Part shown: in pieces, positions 28,400 to 37,306 of the stretch
Layout of the letters: each line of letters begins with the position of its first letter
Position numbering within the stretch: the stretch's first letter is position 1
Assembly: GCA_013823985.1 (NCBI GenBank)
Contig: PNNB01000036.1
Location: 1-64,000, forward strand
Origin: Sphingopyxis sp.
GTDB taxonomy: Bacteria > Pseudomonadota > Alphaproteobacteria > Sphingomonadales > Sphingomonadaceae
Reading direction: 5' to 3'
Length of the DNA stretch: 64,000 bases
Program-made: the position numbers and the translations under genes
The notes under the pieces: model-generated
The model's database searches: none
Told to the model about the DNA's origin: nothing
The model's input: the letters and a program-made list of their open reading frames with translations, nothing else

Positions 28400-29577
28400 G
28401 CGAGACCCAGAAGCTGTGTGGTATTTCCGTAAATGGCGATCTTTAACACAGGCGCGATAGTGCCCCCAAATTGATCGCGCTGCAATCGGGGTTCGGCAAA
28501 AATATCGCGGCCTTCCAGCCCCCAATGGTCAACGAAGCTATATACTTCCAGTGTGTCCAGAACCTGCCAGCAATAGGCCTGCCGGGGCTCGGCTGCGGGA
28601 TTGGCGATGACAAGACCTGTTCCATTCAGGGGCGTATAGGGTCCGGTCAGCGAAGGTGCGACCATGCCGTAAAGCCCGCTGGGCCCCTTTGGTCCATCCG
28701 GGGCGAAGACAGAATTTTGCGAAGACCAGAAGAGATAATAGAGGCCGTCCTTCAGTACCAAATGCGGACGTTCCATCTCGTTGCAAAGACCGTCTGCGGT
28801 AATGATGGGTGGCAACAGGCGGAATCCATTCTCGCCCATAGCCGAATGCGCCACCGCAAGACCCACAACGCCATTATGGTTGGACTGCGAATCCGGTTGA
28901 GACCCGGTAAACAGGATATAGGCATTGCCATCGGCGGGGTCGCAAAACCAATAAGGATCACGGAAACCTTTGATATTGCCAGGCACGCCCTGATCGACCG
29001 CTACATCGACATAAAGACTTCCGTCATTGACAACGATCGGGTCTGCAACTGTCCAACTGGTAATGGACGGACGGTTTCCCGAAAGATCCAGTTGTCCTGT
29101 TGTTTGAAACAGCCGTTGTTCGAAACTGGGTGTAGGGTCGCTTCGGCGGCCTGCTGCTGTGAAATATGCGGTCACCTGGCCTGTTTCTACATTGAAACGA
29201 GCTGATCCCGACCATTCGCGCGTTCCGGGATTCAGATCATCGGGAAACAGGAGGCCGCAATCCATCCATTCGCCGCCCTTGCGAAATAGCAGCCGCGTGC
29301 GTGCAATATCATGACGCAGGCCGGGGTCGGGCAAACGAGGAGCCGACAGCACCATCCAAAGCTCACCGCCTTCGATTTTTGCAACTGTGCCGTCTGCGTT
29401 CTGCAGGGGCCACAGGTCCCACAAATCCTGATCCGGAACGACGGAAACAACATCCTGTGCAGAAATGAAGGGTGCTTCTGGTAGCGGGCCCTGGGCTATG
29501 CCTGCGACATGCTCAACAGTCCATTGGGATGCCGGCCAGCCGCGATCATCGGAAATATAGTGCGCTGAAATCGACAT
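28396..29577 (-). CDS. GH68-family sucrose hydrolase (levansucrase fold), no signal peptide
   Basis: A 393-residue GH68 enzyme. The three catalytic acids are visible: nucleophile D54 in LWDLWPLQ, stabiliser D207 in GFRDPYWF and acid/base E269 in NEMERPHL. Levansucrases are usually secreted, but this protein starts MSISAHYISDDRGWP without a hydrophobic leader. It is therefore probably cytoplasmic and works mainly as a sucrose hydrolase or beta-fructofuranosidase, feeding fructose to the kinase it overlaps. A LacI-type operator lies 59 bp upstream. The split between hydrolysis and transfructosylation cannot be told from sequence. Confidence 0.88.
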   Translation of the reverse strand: MSISAHYISDDRGWPASQWTVEHVAGIAQGPLPEAPFISAQDVVSVVPDQDLWDLWPLQNADGTVAKIEGGELWMVLSAPRLPDPGLRHDIARTRLLFRKGGEWMDCGLLFPDDLNPGTREWSGSARFNVETGQVTAYFTAAGRRSDPTPSFEQRLFQTTGQLDLSGNRPSITSWTVADPIVVNDGSLYVDVAVDQGVPGNIKGFRDPYWFCDPADGNAYILFTGSQPDSQSNHNGVVGLAVAHSAMGENGFRLLPPIITADGLCNEMERPHLVLKDGLYYLFWSSQNSVFAPDGPKGPSGLYGMVAPSLTGPYTPLNGTGLVIANPAAEPRQAYCWQVLDTLEVYSFVDHWGLEGRDIFAEPRLQRDQFGGTIAPVLKIAIYGNTTQLLGLA

Positions 29578-29635
29578 TCGCTGCTCTTGCCCCTCTCTTC
29601 GGGCCTGTCCCTATATCGCTTGCTGGTAAATTACA

Positions 29636-29647
29636 ACAATCGATTGC
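29636..29647. promoter_or_regulatory. LacI-type operator before GH68
   Basis: ACAATCGATTGC, with a perfectly palindromic 10-bp core CAATCGATTG, lies in TTACAACAATCGATTGCAT (29631-29649). It matches the site at 26383 in sequence and orientation relative to the controlled gene and lies 59 bp upstream of the GH68 start. Confidence 0.7.
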
Positions 29648-29672
29648 ATAAATAAGGGTCAGCGGAATTTCC

Positions 29673-29693
29673 AGGCCATATTTGGCCTTTTTT
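29673..29693 (+). terminator. Short terminator-like hairpin before the desaturase
   Basis: AGGCCA (29673-29678) pairs with TGGCCT (29683-29688) around a 4-nt loop and is followed by T's to 29693. It lies in the gap between the divergent GH68 and desaturase genes. It could attenuate the desaturase transcript or be chance. Confidence 0.3.
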
Positions 29694-29758
29694 GCCATGA
29701 TATCGCCATGACTAATGCCTATCTGGAGGCATAAGACTCCCAAAGCGAAAATAGCAAT

Positions 29759-30874
29759 ATGACAGACATGACCTTCTCCCCGGCCGAAACGGTACGCGAA
29801 ACGGCGGCCGATATTGGCGTTGCCGCCCGTGCTGAGCGCCTGAAACGCGTGCCCGATGACAAGGCAATGCTGCGCGCGGTCGCAGAACTCACGCGCGATC
29901 TCGGGACCGCGAACCAGCGCATCTTCTGGTCGGATTTTCTGTTCTCGGCGTTTCTGGGCTATGCAGCGCTCGCCGTTGCCATAGTGGCCACACCACTATG
30001 GTTGAAGCTTGTTGCCGCTGCCATATCGATACTTGCGCTCTACCGTGCGGGCGGTTTTATCCACGAAGTCACCCATATGAAGCATTCTTCCGTGCCGGGA
30101 TTTCGCTTTGGTTTTAACGCTGTTATCGGCGTGCCGCTGCTGGTGCCATCCTATATGTATGAGGGCATCCACAATTTGCACCACGCGCGCACGCGTTACG
30201 GGACCGATCAAGATCCGGAATATCTGCCGCTTGCGCTGATGAAGCCCTGGACGCTTCCTGTCTTCATCCTGGTGTCGATCCTAGCGCCCTTCGCGCTGTT
30301 GTTCCGGAATGCGGTTCTCGCGCCTCTGTCGCTGTTCATACCGCCGCTGCGGAGGCTTGTGGTGGAACGCTATTCCGGTTTGGTCATCAACCCGGCCTTC
30401 CGCCGTCGCCCAGCCGAAGGTGAGGCGCGCCGTAACTGGATCTGGCAGGAAACCGCCGCAAGCCTATGGTCGATCGCCCTGTTGACAGGTGTGTTCACCG
30501 GAATCATCCCACTGAACGCGTTCCTGATTTTCCTGGCTATTGTGTCGGCAGTCGCTGTGCTGAACCAGATTCGCACGCTTGTTGCACATTTGTGGGAAAA
30601 TGATGGCGAACCGCTGAGCGTCACCGCCCAGTTCCTCGACAGCGTGAACGTCCCGCCGCCGGGGCTATTGCCCGCATTGTGGGCACCGGTCGGCCTGCGT
30701 TACCATGCGCTGCACCATCTGCTGCCAAGCGTGCCCTATCACGCCCTCGGGGAAGCTCACCGCCGCCTCAGCGCTGAACTTGCGCCGGATTCCGCTTACC
30801 ACAACGCAAATTACAAGGGCCTACCCGGCCTTGCCTATCGCCTGGCCAAAAGCACGATGATACGCGGGGCCTAA
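29759..30874 (+). CDS. Membrane fatty acid desaturase
   Basis: A 371-residue diiron membrane enzyme. The three His boxes are HEVTH (102-106), HNLHH (138-142) and HALHHL (near residue 325). Hydrophobic segments lie at about 58-98, 120-133, 180-215 and 240-275. It would introduce a double bond into a fatty acyl chain or a related lipid. It is the last core gene before the integration site at 30909. Confidence 0.88.
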   Translation: MTDMTFSPAETVRETAADIGVAARAERLKRVPDDKAMLRAVAELTRDLGTANQRIFWSDFLFSAFLGYAALAVAIVATPLWLKLVAAAISILALYRAGGFIHEVTHMKHSSVPGFRFGFNAVIGVPLLVPSYMYEGIHNLHHARTRYGTDQDPEYLPLALMKPWTLPVFILVSILAPFALLFRNAVLAPLSLFIPPLRRLVVERYSGLVINPAFRRRPAEGEARRNWIWQETAASLWSIALLTGVFTGIIPLNAFLIFLAIVSAVAVLNQIRTLVAHLWENDGEPLSVTAQFLDSVNVPPPGLLPALWAPVGLRYHALHHLLPSVPYHALGEAHRRLSAELAPDSAYHNANYKGLPGLAYRLAKSTMIRGA

Positions 30875-30908
30875 GCGGCCTTATCATTTCGGAAGTCTTT
30901 GAAAAAAC

Positions 30909-30953
30909 TGGAGCGGGCGAAGGGATTCGAACCCTCGACCCCAACCTTGGCAA
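30909..30953 (-). repeat. 3' end of tRNA-Gly(GCC): attachment site of the first island
   Basis: On the minus strand the 45 bp run from the anticodon loop TTGCCAA (30953-30947) through the 3' anticodon strand, variable loop, T arm (GAGGGTTCGAATCCCTT) and acceptor strand CGCCCGC to discriminator T and CCA. The 5' half is absent: what follows at 30954 is unrelated, A-rich sequence. A tyrosine integrase begins 180 bp away. This is the expected duplicated att core, with the intact tRNA gene at the other end of the element, which is not in the window. Confidence 0.85.
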
Positions 30954-31069
30954 AAAGAATTTTAATCTACCCCAATGCTTCTCGTTCTACGACAAGCCAC
31001 TATACTTCTTATATTTATTGCAATTTCGAGCTGGACGTTCTAACCTCGAACTGGCCACAAAACGCCAAA

Positions 31070-31119
31070 ATCTGGAGACAATCTGGAGACAATAGGCTTG
31101 CTGTCGAGCTTTGTCTCCA
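31070..31119. repeat. Tandem and inverted repeats before the first integrase
   Basis: ATCTGGAGACA occurs twice without a gap (31070-31080 and 31081-31091). Its inner TGGAGACA recurs inverted at 31112-31119. The cluster sits between the att fragment and the integrase start, where arm-type integrase or excisionase sites, or an operator of the integrase gene, are expected. Function inferred. Confidence 0.5.
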
Positions 31120-31133
31120 AGCGGAGATCGGAT

Positions 31134-32402
31134 ATGCCCACCGCCAAATTGACCAAACGTGCTGTCGATGCCTTTGCGCGCCCTGTCGAGAAGCAGGCAG
31201 TGCTATGGGACAGCGAGCTTCGAGGCTTCGGCGTGCGCGCCCTGCCCTCTGGCCTCAAGACATTTATTGTCCAGTATCGCAATGTCGAGGGGATCAAGCG
31301 CCGAATCAACCTCGGTCGCAATGGTGTAATCACAGTTGATCAGGCGCGCGACCTTGCCAGGATCAAGATCGGCATGGTCGCGGCGGGCGAAGACCCGGCC
31401 GAAGAACTGCGCCAGACACGAAACGGAATGACCGTCGCGGAAATCTGCGATTGGTATCTGACCGAGGCGCGGGCCGGCAATATCCTCGGGCGTCGTAACC
31501 GCCCGATTAAGGCGTCTTCGCTCGATATGGACGAAAGCCGCATCAACACGCATATCAAGCCATTGCTCGGAAAGCGTGTCGTCAAGCACCTGACAATTGC
31601 CGATGTCGAGCAAATGCAGACCGAAATCAAGAATGGGAATACGGCCAAGCCGCGGAGCGGTGGCCGGGGCGGCAGAGCGTCGGGCGGTCCCGGGGTGGCC
31701 TCTAGAAGCTTGGGGACGCTGCAATCGATCCTGAGCCACGCGAAACACAAGGGCCTGCTGACAGCGCACCCGACCAAGGGTGCGAGAAAGCTCGCGATCA
31801 ACAAAAAGGTTCGTCGCCTCAGTGCTACCGAGATCGAGGCGCTCGCTAGGGCGATGGCCTACGCGCAGCGCAACGGCGAAAACGAAACAGGTCTCGCAGT
31901 AGTGCGCACCTTACTTTTGACCGGTTACCGCCGCGAAGAAGCCCAGGCGATGAAGCGGGCATGGGTTCATGCTGAAGGTGGCTTCGTGGCTTTCCCCGAC
32001 ACCAAAGGCGACGCCCAGGTCCGTGCAATTGGGCCGGAAGCATTGAAGATCGTGCTGGCACAACCGCAAGTGGCGGGAAACCCGCACATCTTCGCATCGC
32101 TTTCAACGGATGGGCCGTTTACCGCCGCCAGCACATGCTTCCAACGGGTTTGCAAACTGGCCGGGATTGAGGGCGCGACTCTGCATACGCTGCGGCACAC
32201 ATTTGCAAGCATCGCGGGTGAACTCGGTTTCTCGGAACTGACGATTCGAGCAATGCTGGGCCATGCCTCACAGAATGTGACGCAGGATTACATTCATATC
32301 GACGAGGCTCTCAAGCTAGCGGTTAGGCATACGTCGGACGAAATCGCATGTCGGCTCGCCGTCGGTGCGGCAACGCTGCGACTGCGAAGGACTATCGCTT
32401 GA
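31134..32402 (+). CDS. Tyrosine-type integrase, P4/DUF4102 family
   Basis: A 422-residue site-specific recombinase. The N-terminal DUF4102 arm-binding domain runs from MPTAKLTKRAVDAF through WDSELRGFGVRALPSG. A core-binding SAM-like domain follows (about 105-195). The catalytic domain shows the Arg in LLTGYRREEAQAM, HTLRHTFASIAGELG, MLGHASQNVTQDY and the nucleophile Tyr at the end of that block. The ATG at 31134 is preceded by GGAG at good spacing; a TTG at 31098 is less likely. It sits next to the tRNA-Gly fragment and probably drove that integration. About half the protein is similar in layout to the integrase at 50152. Confidence 0.92.
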   Translation: MPTAKLTKRAVDAFARPVEKQAVLWDSELRGFGVRALPSGLKTFIVQYRNVEGIKRRINLGRNGVITVDQARDLARIKIGMVAAGEDPAEELRQTRNGMTVAEICDWYLTEARAGNILGRRNRPIKASSLDMDESRINTHIKPLLGKRVVKHLTIADVEQMQTEIKNGNTAKPRSGGRGGRASGGPGVASRSLGTLQSILSHAKHKGLLTAHPTKGARKLAINKKVRRLSATEIEALARAMAYAQRNGENETGLAVVRTLLLTGYRREEAQAMKRAWVHAEGGFVAFPDTKGDAQVRAIGPEALKIVLAQPQVAGNPHIFASLSTDGPFTAASTCFQRVCKLAGIEGATLHTLRHTFASIAGELGFSELTIRAMLGHASQNVTQDYIHIDEALKLAVRHTSDEIACRLAVGAATLRLRRTIA

Positions 32403-32773
32403 ATCCGGATGTCATTCGCGACGGAGATCATGGCGGTAGCGCAACGACTGGCAAGTCGCCTACTGGTGGACGAACACTGATCAAATGCTGTCCCGCTTGC
32501 GTAAAGTTACCGCTTTTCTTGATCTTGTTCAGCGTTTGCACATGGAAATTTTCGAGTCAGTCTGGATTGTGTCGTTCGCGTTTGCGACCCGCTACGACAA
32601 AAATCAAACCTGAAAGTCAATCGGTCAAAGGAAGGTCGGCGGAAGGTCAGCCAAAATCGATCATCCAAAAATGAGTAACTCCCGTCATTGCTCCGTGCTT
32701 ATCGTATCGCGATATTATTGGCGTCGCGGCACACAAGCGATGCAACAAAACAAGATGCGGGGAGGACGCAGAA
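32403..32773. other. Intergenic region between integrase and TonB receptor
   Basis: About 370 bp without a credible gene. GGAAGGTC occurs at 32630-32637 and 32641-32648, an 11-bp period of about one helical turn, with a related CGGTC just before. This could be a regulator site for the downstream receptor. AGGACGCAG precedes the receptor ATG. The catabolic cluster's regulators (36135 and 42451) are candidates for binding; nothing else was recognised. Confidence 0.4.
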
Positions 32774-35161
32774 ATGGGTAACGATCAACCTTTGGTCGGC
32801 CGCGAAAGCGGCTATTCGAATAAACTGGTCTATCTGTTCAGCGCATCCGCGCTAGCGCTTAATGTCGTGCCGAGCGACGCATGGGCACAGGAGGTTGCAA
32901 CACAAACGAGCGCCGCATCTGAAACATCTGAGGGTCTTGGCGAAATTGTCGTCACCGCGCGCAAACGCGAGGAGCGGCTGCAGGATACGCCAATTGCCGT
33001 CACCGCCTTGGCCGGCGAAGATCTTGCGTCGCGGAGCGTGATTGCAATGGCCGATCTCGGTGGTTTCGTCCCCAATGTGTCGATGTATGCCGGCGCCGGG
33101 GGCAGCGGAGGCGGTGCGAATCTGTCCACTTTCATCCGAGGCGTCGGGCAGTCTGAATTCCTCTTCACCGTCGATCCGGGGGTCGGCGTGTATGTGGACG
33201 GCATATACTACCCCCGGTCGGTGGGCAGTACGTTCGACCTGTTGGACGTCGAACGCGTCGAAGTGTTGCGCGGCCCACAGGGCACATTATTCGGCAAAAA
33301 TACCATTGGCGGCGCCGTCAGTGTCACATCGTCCAAGCCCTCGGGTCGCACCGACGGATTTGTTGAATTGACCTATGGCCAGTTCAACAGAATCGATTTG
33401 CGAGGGGCGTTCGAGGCACCGCTGGTTGAAGACAAGCTGGCTATGAAAGTGGCGGCCTCGACGCAAAATCGTGATGGCTATGGTCGCCGGATCGATTTCT
33501 TCACCGGCGAAACTGTGTCGCGGCCAGGTGATATAGATCAGGCTGCGGCACGGCTTGCTCTTCGGTTCACTCCGTCGAACGACGTGACCTTCGACGTGGC
33601 AGCAGATTATTCCCGATGGCGGCAGCAAAGCGTCCCCAATCAGCTTTTGTCATTCGACCAAAGTCTCTCGGTGGTTCCGACGCTGTGGAACATATTTGTC
33701 GCCTCCCCGGTGCCGATGTCTGAAGCCTTTCTAGCGCCGCGCCGCTTTTCATCATATGCGACGGGGCCGAACCGAAACGACCTCGACATGTGGGGCATCT
33801 CCGGCACGTTGGCTTGGGACGTGTCAGCAGCGGCCACTGTAAAATCCATCACAGCCTATCGCGAAATGAAGGCGCGGTTTGGCCGCGACGGTGACGGCGG
33901 GCCGGTCGATTATATTGCGACCGACAATAGCCAAAAGCAGCATCAGTTTAGTCAGGAATTTCAACTAACCGGGGAAACAGGCGACAAGCGACTGAAATGG
34001 GTGCTTGGCGCTTTCTATTTCGACGAGTTCGGGCGCGACACCAATGACGTTGTGTTGGCATCCGGATTCTTCAATGCTTTTGAATCACTGCCAGGCCCGA
34101 TCGACGGCTCGCCGATTACCGCGCCAACAGCACCGGGCGGCGCAGGCAATCCCATCAATGTCGCGCTTGACCTCGATTTCGACATATTGAACGAAATCCG
34201 GATCAAGAGCTATGCGGCCTTTGGGCAAGCAAGTTATGCGCTGACGGAAGCGTTGAATTTAACGGTGGGTGCACGATACACCCACGAAAAGAAAGACTAT
34301 ACGCTCGAGCATACGCGAATTGCATCTGGCGTTCCGATCATCCCGCTGACGACGGTGGGAAAGAGCTGGGGTTCTTTTACGCCCATGGCGTCGATGGACT
34401 TCCGACTTTCGCCGCAGGTTTTGGCCTACGCTTCCTTTTCTCGCGGCTTCAAAAGCGGAGGATTCAATGGTCGACCGACGGTGACCAATACCCCGCCCGT
34501 GCCGTTTAACCCGGAAAAAGTCACTGCATACGAATTTGGTCTCAAGACAGATTTGGCGGACCGCAAGCTTCGGCTGAACTTTGCCACATTCTGGAACGAC
34601 TACACAAATATCCAGCTTTCACGCGTCAAAGCGAACGATGCTGGTTTGCTCGTGCTTGACCTTGGCAATGCTGGTGACGCGGAGGTTAAGGGTTTTGAGG
34701 TCGAACTGCAGGCCAAGCCAGTTCCAGCTTTGATCGTCTCCGCAGGGCTTGGCTATACGGATTTCAAATATACCAAACTGGCGCCCGGCGTCACCGACAT
34801 CACGCTCAACACAAAACAGCCCTTTGTTCCCAAATGGACGGGCAATGCGAGCATAGCTTATACTGTCCCGCTGAGTGCACAAAACAGCCTAGAGCTGCGC
34901 ACTGACCTTGTTTATAAGAGCCGAGCTTACCTCGATCCCACCAATGTCGTGGAATTACGCCAAGACGGCTATGCGTTAGTGAACGCACGTATCACCTTTC
35001 GAAACGGCAGCAATGGTTGGGACATTTCGGGATTTGTGACCAATTTGACTGACAAAAGTTACCTCGTCGGCGGTGTTTCGGCCCAGTCCAGTTTCGGCCA
35101 TGTTGAAGGTTATTTTGGTCGGCCGCGCGAATGGGGTATTACCGCCAGAAAACGGTTTTGA
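32774..35161 (+). CDS. TonB-dependent receptor of the catabolic island
   Basis: A 795-residue receptor. The hydrophobic leader is preceded by about 18 extra residues and ends near DAWAQE. The TonB-box region is LGEIVVTARKREERLQDTPIA, and the plug has VERVEVLRGPQGTLFGKNTIG. The barrel ends in REWGITARKRF with a terminal Phe. As first gene of the catabolic cluster it is the probable entry route for the compound degraded by the downstream enzymes. Receptors of this plug type occur beside aromatic and terpenoid degradation genes in sphingomonads. Confidence 0.9.
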   Translation: MGNDQPLVGRESGYSNKLVYLFSASALALNVVPSDAWAQEVATQTSAASETSEGLGEIVVTARKREERLQDTPIAVTALAGEDLASRSVIAMADLGGFVPNVSMYAGAGGSGGGANLSTFIRGVGQSEFLFTVDPGVGVYVDGIYYPRSVGSTFDLLDVERVEVLRGPQGTLFGKNTIGGAVSVTSSKPSGRTDGFVELTYGQFNRIDLRGAFEAPLVEDKLAMKVAASTQNRDGYGRRIDFFTGETVSRPGDIDQAAARLALRFTPSNDVTFDVAADYSRWRQQSVPNQLLSFDQSLSVVPTLWNIFVASPVPMSEAFLAPRRFSSYATGPNRNDLDMWGISGTLAWDVSAAATVKSITAYREMKARFGRDGDGGPVDYIATDNSQKQHQFSQEFQLTGETGDKRLKWVLGAFYFDEFGRDTNDVVLASGFFNAFESLPGPIDGSPITAPTAPGGAGNPINVALDLDFDILNEIRIKSYAAFGQASYALTEALNLTVGARYTHEKKDYTLEHTRIASGVPIIPLTTVGKSWGSFTPMASMDFRLSPQVLAYASFSRGFKSGGFNGRPTVTNTPPVPFNPEKVTAYEFGLKTDLADRKLRLNFATFWNDYTNIQLSRVKANDAGLLVLDLGNAGDAEVKGFEVELQAKPVPALIVSAGLGYTDFKYTKLAPGVTDITLNTKQPFVPKWTGNASIAYTVPLSAQNSLELRTDLVYKSRAYLDPTNVVELRQDGYALVNARITFRNGSNGWDISGFVTNLTDKSYLVGGVSAQSSFGHVEGYFGRPREWGITARKRF

Positions 35162-35215
35162 GCGGTAGCGAACCGAAAGGCTGTGGATGTTGTAGGGTAT
35201 AATCGGGAGCCTGCG

Positions 35216-36160
35216 ATGGTAAGGATACTCGACAGCGACGCAGCCACGGTGCTCAAGGCAATGGTTGGTCCAGACCAGCCCCAACTGTGGGACTTGCCAA
35301 TCGACGAAGCACGTGCCGCCCTCGCAGTGGCTACCGCTGAACTGAGCCCGCAGGCTGCCGACGTTGACGTCGAGGAGGTCATCGTCAGCAGTATTGCGAG
35401 GGAGATCCCTGTTCGCATCTATCGCCCGCGAAGGCCTTCAAGTGACGTGCTTGCACTCTATCTGCACGGCGGCGGCTGGTCATTGGGCGGCTTTGCGACA
35501 CATGATATCATGGCGCGGTCACTGTGCGATCAATCAGGTGCGACGATTGTGTTGCCCGAATATCGGCTTGCCCCTGAACATCCTTTCCCAGCTGGCCTCG
35601 ACGATTGTGCGGCAGTGCTGGATTGGTGTGAAGCGATACAGGCACCTGGGCAAAAACTTGTGATCGGGGGAGACAGTGCTGGTGCAAACTTGGCCGCTGC
35701 TTTGACGCTGCTCGCCCGCGATCGCGGCGGACCGGTCATCGATGGGCAGATGCTCGCATATCCCTGCACCGACATTTGCCCGGCAGCCACCTATCCGTCA
35801 CGAAAGGCATTTGGCGATGGAGCCTATTTTCTGAGCCAACGTCATTTGGAGTGGTTTCACGGAATGTACGTTGGCGGCTTTGCCAACAATGAGGACCCGC
35901 GCCTCTCGCCCATCCAAGCCGAAGACGTGACGCGACTTCCTCCTGCGCTCATCGTCACCGCAGGCTTTGATCCTCTCGTTGATGAAGGAGAGGCGTACCA
36001 TCGGCGCTTGGCCGCTGCGGGCGTCGAGTCCAGCTATCACTGCTTTGACGGAGCATTTCATGGATTTTTGAGTTTCGCCGGTGCACTCGATGCCGGGCGC
36101 GAAGGGCTGGGCCTCATCGCTGCATTTCTGCGCGCTATCCCGACCCGTTCAGACGGCTGA
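35216..36160 (+). CDS. Alpha/beta-hydrolase esterase, hormone-sensitive-lipase type
   Basis: A 314-residue esterase of the HSL group. Oxyanion-hole motif HGGGW, nucleophile elbow GDSAG, catalytic Asp in GFDPLVDEG and His in GAFHGFLSF are all present. No signal peptide. It probably opens an ester or lactone after import. The ATG at 35216 follows GGGAG at 7-nt spacing and is preferred to a GTG at 35183. It lies 54 bp after the TonB receptor and overlaps the convergent LuxR gene by 26 bp. Confidence 0.9.
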   Translation: MVRILDSDAATVLKAMVGPDQPQLWDLPIDEARAALAVATAELSPQAADVDVEEVIVSSIAREIPVRIYRPRRPSSDVLALYLHGGGWSLGGFATHDIMARSLCDQSGATIVLPEYRLAPEHPFPAGLDDCAAVLDWCEAIQAPGQKLVIGGDSAGANLAAALTLLARDRGGPVIDGQMLAYPCTDICPAATYPSRKAFGDGAYFLSQRHLEWFHGMYVGGFANNEDPRLSPIQAEDVTRLPPALIVTAGFDPLVDEGEAYHRRLAAAGVESSYHCFDGAFHGFLSFAGALDAGREGLGLIAAFLRAIPTRSDG

Positions 36161-37217
36161 GCAACTGTGTGCGTCGGTTCACATGTGCTTTTGAGTAAAT
36201 CGAACGCAGGTGGTTTTCCACTGTACGCACACTGATGAACAACCGCTCGCCGATCTCCACGTTGGAAAGGCCAGCTGCCAAAGTGCGGACAATATCCACT
36301 TCGCGTAAGCTGAAACCATATTCGCGACATCGAGCGCTGAAAATCGCTTCAGTCATCCGATTGTTGGTGTGGACCGCAAAAAGCTGCCTGCCGTCATAAT
36401 CGTGAACCGCACGTACCTTGGCAATAACGTCATCCGCTTCGGAAAAATCAAATGCGATAGCTTCGTCGTCGCGGCAAACCATCGCAGCGCGTCGGCAAGC
36501 TCTGGCGAGAAGATCGAACCGCGGAGTATCGGGTTTCAAACTGGACTGCAAATGGCCGATTCCGACTTGATTGCCATGCAAAAGCGCTAGATTTTCGTCA
36601 AAGAACAACAGGCCATGTTCTTGATATTCCTTGTCATACTCCGTCATCGCAAGATCGCGAATATGCAATTCATCTTCCAGGCACAATACGCGCACAGAAC
36701 AACTCAAGGCCGCAGACAAGCTGTGCAACATGCCCTTTTCAGCCTCTCCAAACGGCTTTTCATTGGGCGGTCGGTGAAATCCCAACATTATGATGTCGTC
36801 GTCGTCAACGTGCGAGCGCAAAGACATCGCCAGGACATGATGAATTCGATTCGGACGAAAAAAATCGTTGTAAAACTCACTTCTCGTGAGACTTGAATAA
36901 TCTGCAACTTCTGACGTGCAAAAAACATAAGGGATGCGATGGCTGTTGCGTGTCGCCGCACTGATCGCCGGGTCGTTGTGGGTGTGATACGCCAAATAGC
37001 CCCGATGCGCCTCTTCAGACACATTGTGGATCGCTGAACGCCGAATGTTCGCTGTGCCTCCACGCTTCGCTGCGACTTGCAAAAAGCAGCTCGTCGATGC
37101 GTTCAAAAACGCTGCAACGGGCGCTAGGACATCATCCGACATATTGCCGTAGCCTCGGCACGATAATATCTGGTCTTGAACAGAGGCGAACGCATCCTGA
37201 TCACCAACTAATTCCAT
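36135..37217 (-). CDS. LuxR-family transcriptional regulator with large sensor part
   Basis: A 360-residue protein. The C-terminal LuxR helix-turn-helix (about 297-355) is recognisable in YGFSLREVDIVRTLAAGLS, then NVEIGERLFISVRTVENHL and RSIYSKAHVNRRTQLLSRL. The first ~280 residues are not a recognised autoinducer domain and may be a GAF-like ligand sensor. AGGAGGGG stands just before the ATG. No luxI-like synthase lies in the window, so it more likely senses a pathway compound than a quorum signal. Confidence 0.85.
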   Translation of the reverse strand: MELVGDQDAFASVQDQILSCRGYGNMSDDVLAPVAAFLNASTSCFLQVAAKRGGTANIRRSAIHNVSEEAHRGYLAYHTHNDPAISAATRNSHRIPYVFCTSEVADYSSLTRSEFYNDFFRPNRIHHVLAMSLRSHVDDDDIIMLGFHRPPNEKPFGEAEKGMLHSLSAALSCSVRVLCLEDELHIRDLAMTEYDKEYQEHGLLFFDENLALLHGNQVGIGHLQSSLKPDTPRFDLLARACRRAAMVCRDDEAIAFDFSEADDVIAKVRAVHDYDGRQLFAVHTNNRMTEAIFSARCREYGFSLREVDIVRTLAAGLSNVEIGERLFISVRTVENHLRSIYSKAHVNRRTQLLSRLNGSG

Positions 37218-37306
37218 CGCCCCTCCTCTCTCGTTATCTTTGCCTCAATCGCAATCTATGACGCCGCGCAAACGTGAAAAAGCAATATTTGTTACTACGA
37301 ACCCGG

